The notes beneath the pieces were generated by a model. The model saw only the letters and a list, made by a program, of their open reading frames with translations, did no database searches and was not told the DNA's origin. Below, piece after piece: positions 41,505 to 46,273 of a stretch of DNA of 46,273 nt (positions are counted from its first letter, which is position 1; every line of letters begins with the position of its first letter). A program made the translations under genes and the position numbers. This stretch comes from an uncultured Bacteroides sp. (GTDB taxonomy: Bacteria > Bacteroidota > Bacteroidia > Bacteroidales > Bacteroidaceae), in NCBI GenBank assembly GCA_946628545.1, contig CAMOWU010000014.1, positions 1 through 46,273 of the forward strand, given 5' to 3'.

Positions 41505-41528
41505 ATCGGCGATAATTTAATTCCTCGG

Positions 41529-41558
41529 CAAATATACGAAAAGTATCAGAGAAACAAT
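41529..41558 (-). promoter_or_regulatory. Promoter of the 63-residue gene
   Basis: TATATTTG at 41536-41529 on the minus strand is a perfect -7 box. ATTG at 41558-41555, 18 bp away, is one base off the -33 TTTG. The leader would be about 18 nt. Confidence 0.55.
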
Positions 41559-41624
41559 AGTAAGTAAATACTGCCAGTAGTCTCTAACAAGGTTCATCTA
41601 AAGGATTGCAACAGGAAGATTAAG

Positions 41625-42593
41625 CTACAAATAACTCTTTATCTTTTTGACTTGGATAATAAAATATAAGTTTATTTTACATATCCAGTAAGCTATTTTA
41701 GGATAACCTCTGAGGGCGATTGAAAGACAAGGACTTATAGGCGATTTATAATTATACTTACGGCCTTCCGCTATAACTTTTTCATGTATTTCAGGAAATG
41801 TCTTCAGCAACATTGATAAATGCTTTGATAAAAACGCCACTCTTAATGTTTCCTTCTTCTGAGAATACAAACATTCTTCTTTTATCGCCTTACCATCAAG
41901 AACTATTTCCAGCTCCTTCACTTCTTTAATTTTGGAGATTACAGCTTTTTCATTAAAAGTGTTAATGATTGAGTTGCTATTCCGATAATAACGATAAAAA
42001 GCTTTTGGCAAGTACCGTACAGTAATACCTTTGCTTAGTATTTTTATAATATACAATTCATCTTCTCCTACGATGAGGTCAGAGGGTGTGAAATTAATAC
42101 CAACACAACAAGCTCGCCTAATAAATTTATTCCAACAAGAACCACTTCGATTTTCTGAAAGGATCATTCTAATTACCTCTTCTGAAAACATCTTATCTTG
42201 TAATTTCTGAGAAGAATAAATCCACCCTGATTCTGTTTCCGCATAATAATCACAGATAATCATATCTGAATTCGTTGTATCCGCTTCTTGAAACAGTTCA
42301 TCAATCATCTTTGAATCTATACAATCATCAGCATCGACGAAGCAAATATAATCACCTTTTACTGCTTCCAGTCCAGTTTGTCTTGCGACACTCACTCCAC
42401 CATTTTTTTGATGAATTACAATAAAACGATTATCACGAGCCGCATACTCATCACAAATAACTGCACTTCCATCAGTGCTGCCATCATCCACAACGATTAT
42501 TTCAATATCCTTATAGGTTTGGTTCACCACACTGTCGAGACATCGGCGTAGATATTTTTCGGCATTATATACAGGAATGATTACTGATACCAT
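41625..42593 (-). CDS. GT2-family glycosyltransferase
   Basis: This 322-residue GT-A protein begins MVSVIIPVYNAEKYLRRCLD and continues with DIEIIVVDDGSTDGS, QTGLEAVKGDYICFVDADD (the metal site) and NKFIRRACCVGINF, then a helical C-terminal part. It is the fourth gene in the tight run from the Wzx-type flippase (14 nt after the acyltransferase), so it is probably co-transcribed with it. Donor and acceptor are unknown. Confidence 0.9.
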   Translation of the reverse strand: MVSVIIPVYNAEKYLRRCLDSVVNQTYKDIEIIVVDDGSTDGSAVICDEYAARDNRFIVIHQKNGGVSVARQTGLEAVKGDYICFVDADDCIDSKMIDELFQEADTTNSDMIICDYYAETESGWIYSSQKLQDKMFSEEVIRMILSENRSGSCWNKFIRRACCVGINFTPSDLIVGEDELYIIKILSKGITVRYLPKAFYRYYRNSNSIINTFNEKAVISKIKEVKELEIVLDGKAIKEECLYSQKKETLRVAFLSKHLSMLLKTFPEIHEKVIAEGRKYNYKSPISPCLSIALRGYPKIAYWICKINLYFIIQVKKIKSYL

Positions 42594-42607
42594 GGTTTAG
42601 ACAATAA

Positions 42608-43633
42608 TCATGCTTTTGCTTTCATCTTACCAAGAAACAAAAGAGAACACAAATAGCTTTTACTCAGGAGCCATTGAACAATCAAGGAAAAAGAAAACGT
42701 AGTTATAAACACTATAACAATTCTATTAATTTCTCCAGAAATGTTCAAATAGTCAACTATTCGGATCATAGGATGCAACACCAACGAAAGATGAATGGCA
42801 TAAAGACCTAATGTTTTTTTACCACTTTGACAAACGAGATAAACAAGTATATTATCTGTGGCTTGTTTTACAAATCTTAATGAGATGGAAAAAAGCATGG
42901 TGACGCCAATAATAGAGACCAACCACGTGTATGCTAAAGATATCAAGAAATGAGTAGGATATGGAATGAATGTAGGAGAGTGTTGGAATTTCCAGAAATG
43001 GGATACAATGGTAAAAAGAATTAAATACATCCACCATCTATTCTTCAAGTTTTTTTCTATCATATAGAAATACTTCTTTGCCATAAGACCTATGAAATAT
43101 ATTAAAGAATAACGGAAAAAGAAGTAAAGTCCATAAGCAAAACAGCTCAGATAATAAATGGAGATTTGCGCCAATAACATCAAAACAAAACCTATCAACA
43201 AATATGATAGGCGTAGGGATGAAATACATTGGTTACAGGTTTTTGTAAGAATGTTGATTAAAGTATAGAATGTTGAAATATAAAATAGAAGCAATAAAAA
43301 CCAAAGCCCCTTATCAGGCTCTTTCAACAATTCTGCATAGTAAGACATTGTGATTTCACCTTTTATCAATAGTTCACTAACTAATGGCCAAAAAAAGAAT
43401 GGCAACAATAATTGATATGCCCTCTTATGAACAAAAGCGATATTGTTGTCTTTATTGTAAGAAACAAAGCCACTTAGAAACATAAACAAGGACATGTGAA
43501 AACTATAAATGAGATTGAAAAGTCTATTTTCAAATGGATCATCCACTATAAATTGAACAGAATGACCGAGTATAACAAGTGCAATGGCAATGCCCCTGGC
43601 AAAATCAACACTTTTGAGTCTTTCTTTTTCCAT
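42608..43633 (-). CDS. Acyltransferase-3 family membrane protein
   Basis: This 341-residue protein has about ten membrane helices. It starts RLKSVDFARGIAIALVILGHS, with the Asp/Arg and His of the family, and has FHMSLFMFLSGFVSYNKDN as the second conserved block. It likely transfers acetyl groups to the glycan repeat unit at the inner membrane. It lies 28 nt after the fucosyltransferase-like gene and 14 nt before a GT2, in one dense operon. Confidence 0.88.
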   Translation of the reverse strand: MEKERLKSVDFARGIAIALVILGHSVQFIVDDPFENRLFNLIYSFHMSLFMFLSGFVSYNKDNNIAFVHKRAYQLLLPFFFWPLVSELLIKGEITMSYYAELLKEPDKGLWFLLLLFYISTFYTLINILTKTCNQCISSLRLSYLLIGFVLMLLAQISIYYLSCFAYGLYFFFRYSLIYFIGLMAKKYFYMIEKNLKNRWWMYLILFTIVSHFWKFQHSPTFIPYPTHFLISLAYTWLVSIIGVTMLFSISLRFVKQATDNILVYLVCQSGKKTLGLYAIHLSLVLHPMIRIVDYLNISGEINRIVIVFITTFSFSLIVQWLLSKSYLCSLLFLGKMKAKA

Positions 43634-43661
43634 ATCTAAAAGTGATCACCTACTCACAATT

Positions 43662-44513
43662 CTATATTCCAATCCAACTACTGGGACAAATGCGCAATCC
43701 TTTTTTCCCAAACCAGTTTTTGGGATAGATTACTTTATCTTTTTCCGTACCTAACAATGCTCCCCAATAGCTGAAAGTGCTGTTTGCGATTATACTTGAA
43801 GAGCAAAGGGACATCAAGTACATGTCGAGATAGCTCTGGCGTCCTTTGTTCCAATCGACAACAATATGATCGATCCCTTGGAAGTCGAAATTATCCACAA
43901 CCCAAGTGGGGTCGTCGCTAAAGGTTAGAATTAAAGGATTGAGATAGTCATCTTTCACCATTTGTAAAGCATTGGCGTAGTATTCAGGAGTGCAGATACC
44001 TCCGTAGATATCAGGATGATTCAGATAATCGCCTCTGCGAATATGTACACTAATGCAAGGCCTAGAAGCGATTATCGACTTCAACTCGTTATTTTTCTTT
44101 CCCAACTCCAATGGAAGACGAAATTTTATTTTTTTTGCTTCACCGAAAAAGAAGTCACTGTTTCCTCCGAAAAACAATTCAATATCTTGCCAATAACCTC
44201 GATATAAAATAGCATCATCACATTTTTTGATGGCAGCAATCTCATCCGTGCATACAAAATCCCTGACCGATCGTAACTTTGGAAAACGATAGAGAGCGGA
44301 AATATAATAACGAAGCCACCAAGGAGAAGAAGGCATATCGATATCAAAACAATCCAGTATTTCCTTCGAACCGTTATGTTGATTTGGATTGCCTAATCTG
44401 TAATAGGCATAGACACGGCTTCCTTTATGCTCCAAGTACTTACAGAAAAGATATACAATCAGTTGATTCCCTAATCCTGGGAAGAAACACACGATTTTCA
44501 TATCCATTGTCAT
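43662..44513 (-). CDS. GT11-type alpha-1,2-fucosyltransferase-like protein
   Basis: This 283-residue protein has GLGNQL near the N-terminus (residues 13-18) and the GDP-fucose motif HIRRGDY at 157-163, then GGICTPEYYANAL and FSDDPTWV. Near the C-terminus, SLCSSSIIANSTFSYWGALLG is typical of GT11. It would add L-fucose, commonly alpha-1,2 to galactose, to the glycan. The start may be 44513, 44507 or 44501. It lies 19 nt after the flippase gene. No GDP-fucose synthesis genes are in this window, so the donor must be made elsewhere. Confidence 0.88.
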   Translation of the reverse strand: MTMDMKIVCFFPGLGNQLIVYLFCKYLEHKGSRVYAYYRLGNPNQHNGSKEILDCFDIDMPSSPWWLRYYISALYRFPKLRSVRDFVCTDEIAAIKKCDDAILYRGYWQDIELFFGGNSDFFFGEAKKIKFRLPLELGKKNNELKSIIASRPCISVHIRRGDYLNHPDIYGGICTPEYYANALQMVKDDYLNPLILTFSDDPTWVVDNFDFQGIDHIVVDWNKGRQSYLDMYLMSLCSSSIIANSTFSYWGALLGTEKDKVIYPKNWFGKKGLRICPSSWIGI

Positions 44514-44532
44514 TTTGGACTTATAATTTATA

Positions 44533-46086
44533 TCATTGATTCTTAGTTACTTTCCTCCTGATAAATCTTCTCGCAAAAGCTCTGAAATCTTGACTGATAG
44601 CAAATAACGATACAAAATGGAACAAAGCATAAAAAGATGTGAAAACAGCAGAATATAGGATCCAATTCAACCAACTTTCAGAGGAAACGGCCAAAGGAAT
44701 AATCTTTTCAGCCAGCATTGAAACCACGAAGAATATAATAATGATTGGCAGCAAATTTTTAACCAACAACATTACATAAAGAAAAACTGGCCTTTTAAAA
44801 CCTTTACCATATAAGAAAATAGGTTTCCAAATATGAACAATTATGAGTGCAGCAAATAATGGCCCTGTGAGCACTCCTGCAAGTCCATAAAAGAATCCAA
44901 GGAAAATTGATACAGCAATTGATAAGACAGTCTCAACCGCAGGAGCCCAAACATCATAAAACAAGCCGAACCCATAAAGATACTGATCTGTGGTCCCACG
45001 CATAAGCGTAGAAAAGACCTGTAAAACAATCAGAAAGACCAAAATATCACTGATGACATACTGTTGCCCTAGCCACAGACAGATGAAAGGAGAAGAGAGT
45101 CTGTATAGACATACGCTGATCACTCCAGCTATAAATAGTCGGAAAGAAAACAGTTCTTTAAAAGTTGTATAAATCTTATCTTTGTCGCCCTCAGAAATTA
45201 AATTACCGATTCCAGCACTTGTACTATCAAGCACACCTCCGACAGCACCGCGAAGACGCAGACTGATAAGCGTATAATTCTCATAAAGTGCGACAACGCT
45301 CAATGTTGAGAAATGATAAATCAGCAATGGAATAATCTGTCCTTGAGCAAAACCACCTAACTTATGGAAAAAAACCTGCCGGACATATTTTCCTATCTCT
45401 GGATAATCCTTAAGTAATATCCGTCCTTTTTTAATATTAGAACTCAGCCATGGATAGGTTTGGCGGATTTTAATATTTAATATGATTGAATTGACTATTC
45501 CAAATAATATCTCAATGCAAAAATAGACATAGAAATTAGTGAGATAAATAGCTAAAATCATCTGAACGATGACCTTAACCGATGTTGTAATCTGAAAATA
45601 GCCTGTTACCACGTAGTTGCGCTGGTCAGCACTCAGCAAGGTCATTCGATAATTGACGAAATAACTCAATAAAGATGAAAAGAGGAATGCATAAAAGCCA
45701 AAATAAATAAGGGACAATGGAAAAGATGTTTCGGAAAAAATCTTTGGCAGAAAGAGAGACAAAATCACGCCAAAAGCAAGGATTGAAAAGCCTATAATAC
45801 GGTATAAGTACCCAAATATGGAGATAATTTGATTGATTTTCTCTCTGTCCCCGCTGAATATGGGTTTATATAGGACATATCCAATTGCAGTGCCAACACC
45901 TAACTCTGCCAGGTTCAAGAATCCCAATAGACTATTAGTTGTGGAAGTGAGTCCAACGAAGTTGGCTCCTAAATAGTCGAGAAATATTTTTCGAGTGAAG
46001 AAGGCTATGAATAAGGATACAAAGTAACAGATTGTGTTAACTTTGGCATTCAGCAAAGTTTTCTTCACTCGTGATTCTTTTTCCAT
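44533..46086 (-). CDS. Wzx-type lipid-linked oligosaccharide flippase
   Basis: This 517-residue integral membrane protein has about 12-14 helices and the opening pattern KTLLNAKVNTICYFVSLFIAFFTRKIFLDYLG. GLTSTTNSLLGFLNLAELGVGTA follows, typical of polysaccharide biosynthesis/MOP-superfamily exporters. It would move the finished repeat unit across the inner membrane for polymerisation by the Wzy-type protein at 29688. It is the first gene of the dense leftward run of flippase, fucosyltransferase, acyltransferase and GT2. The gap to the partial gene upstream (62 nt) shows no clear promoter. Confidence 0.87.
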   Translation of the reverse strand: MEKESRVKKTLLNAKVNTICYFVSLFIAFFTRKIFLDYLGANFVGLTSTTNSLLGFLNLAELGVGTAIGYVLYKPIFSGDREKINQIISIFGYLYRIIGFSILAFGVILSLFLPKIFSETSFPLSLIYFGFYAFLFSSLLSYFVNYRMTLLSADQRNYVVTGYFQITTSVKVIVQMILAIYLTNFYVYFCIEILFGIVNSIILNIKIRQTYPWLSSNIKKGRILLKDYPEIGKYVRQVFFHKLGGFAQGQIIPLLIYHFSTLSVVALYENYTLISLRLRGAVGGVLDSTSAGIGNLISEGDKDKIYTTFKELFSFRLFIAGVISVCLYRLSSPFICLWLGQQYVISDILVFLIVLQVFSTLMRGTTDQYLYGFGLFYDVWAPAVETVLSIAVSIFLGFFYGLAGVLTGPLFAALIIVHIWKPIFLYGKGFKRPVFLYVMLLVKNLLPIIIIFFVVSMLAEKIIPLAVSSESWLNWILYSAVFTSFYALFHFVSLFAISQDFRAFARRFIRRKVTKNQ

Positions 46087-46148
46087 TACTTAAAATTCTG
46101 AAAAGCTAATAGAACTATTCGATAAGATGTTTCTATCGCAATAACCTC

Positions 46149-46273
46149 TCAAAAGCTAATGTCCATTGATTCAATAACACACTCATGTGTTTTGGCCTCA
46201 CGGTCGTAGTTGATGGAAACAAGGAGGATGCTGCCAGAATAATCCGCCACTTTCTCCCAATAACGACGTTCCT
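46149..46273 (-). CDS. 3' end of a gene running off the window, perhaps an AAA-ATPase/PD-(D/E)XK family protein
   Basis: The last 40 codons read ERRYWEKVADYSGSILLVSI, then NYDREAKTHECVIESMDISF and a stop at 46149. The pattern of a YW-x-KVA helix, a hydrophobic strand and then a charged strand resembles the C-terminal end of AAA-ATPase-like proteins with a DUF1703-type nuclease domain, common in Bacteroidota. With so little sequence the family is uncertain, but the reading frame is open to the window edge. Confidence 0.55.
   Translation of the reverse strand, partial: ERRYWEKVADYSGSILLVSINYDREAKTHECVIESMDISF

Noticed and set aside
1-46273. CRISPR array, rRNA operon or intact insertion sequence
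   Set aside because: No regularly spaced short repeats, no rRNA signature and no DDE/HUH transposase frame were seen. The direct repeats at 38149 and 39630 are a single pair.

Overview
The window looks like a chromosome segment of a Bacteroidota bacterium, most likely Bacteroidales and plausibly Prevotellaceae. Several genes are preceded by the Bacteroidota promoter pair TTTG / TAnnTTTG with about 20 bp spacing, Shine-Dalgarno motifs are weak, and the gene content fits: a TamB plus lipoprotein-type TamL pair, a GH89 enzyme, DUF3990/DUF3791 genes and DUF4143 ATPases. The genus is a guess from gene style only.

Layout. 1-403: four tRNA genes (Val, Arg, Tyr, Gly) on the minus strand behind one promoter; the Gly gene runs off the window. 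525-1214: SprT-like metalloprotein. 1442-6081: an operon with its own promoter and terminator that encodes an exported alpha-N-acetylglucosaminidase, a membrane acetyltransferase of the HGSNAT type and an exported flavin reductase/nitroreductase fusion. 6260-6875: a compact transcript with its own promoter and terminator that carries two paralogous 25-residue hydrophobic peptides. 6971-10109: a minus-strand operon of a 60-residue small protein, a dynamin-like GTPase and a two-helix membrane protein; a paralogous 54-residue small protein lies just upstream (10302-10466). 10714-17955: tamB-tamL, ending in a strong bidirectional terminator.

From 17999 to the end every gene is on the minus strand, and most of the region is surface-glycan biosynthesis: GT4 and GT2 glycosyltransferases, acyltransferase-3 proteins, a GT11 fucosyltransferase-like enzyme, a Wzx-type flippase, a Wzy-type polymerase, a HAD-domain protein and two kinase-like proteins, with an OmpA-family protein in between. 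The sequence is visibly more AT-rich here than in the tamB region.

The glycan locus is scarred. One GT2 has an in-frame amber codon. Another GT has a frameshift in an A8 tract. A third GT2 survives only as a fossil. Between 35.2 and 41.3 kb lie pieces of a YhcG/DUF1016 nuclease, of hsdS and of comM, a DUF4143 ATPase between two perfect 52-bp direct repeats, and an intact three-gene DUF3791-DUF3990-small protein module that looks like a toxin-antitoxin locus.

The strongest candidates for something undescribed are the tandem 25-residue membrane peptides, the small-protein/dynamin/membrane-protein operon next to them, and the DUF3990 module. All family calls were made by eye from motifs; no database search was run.
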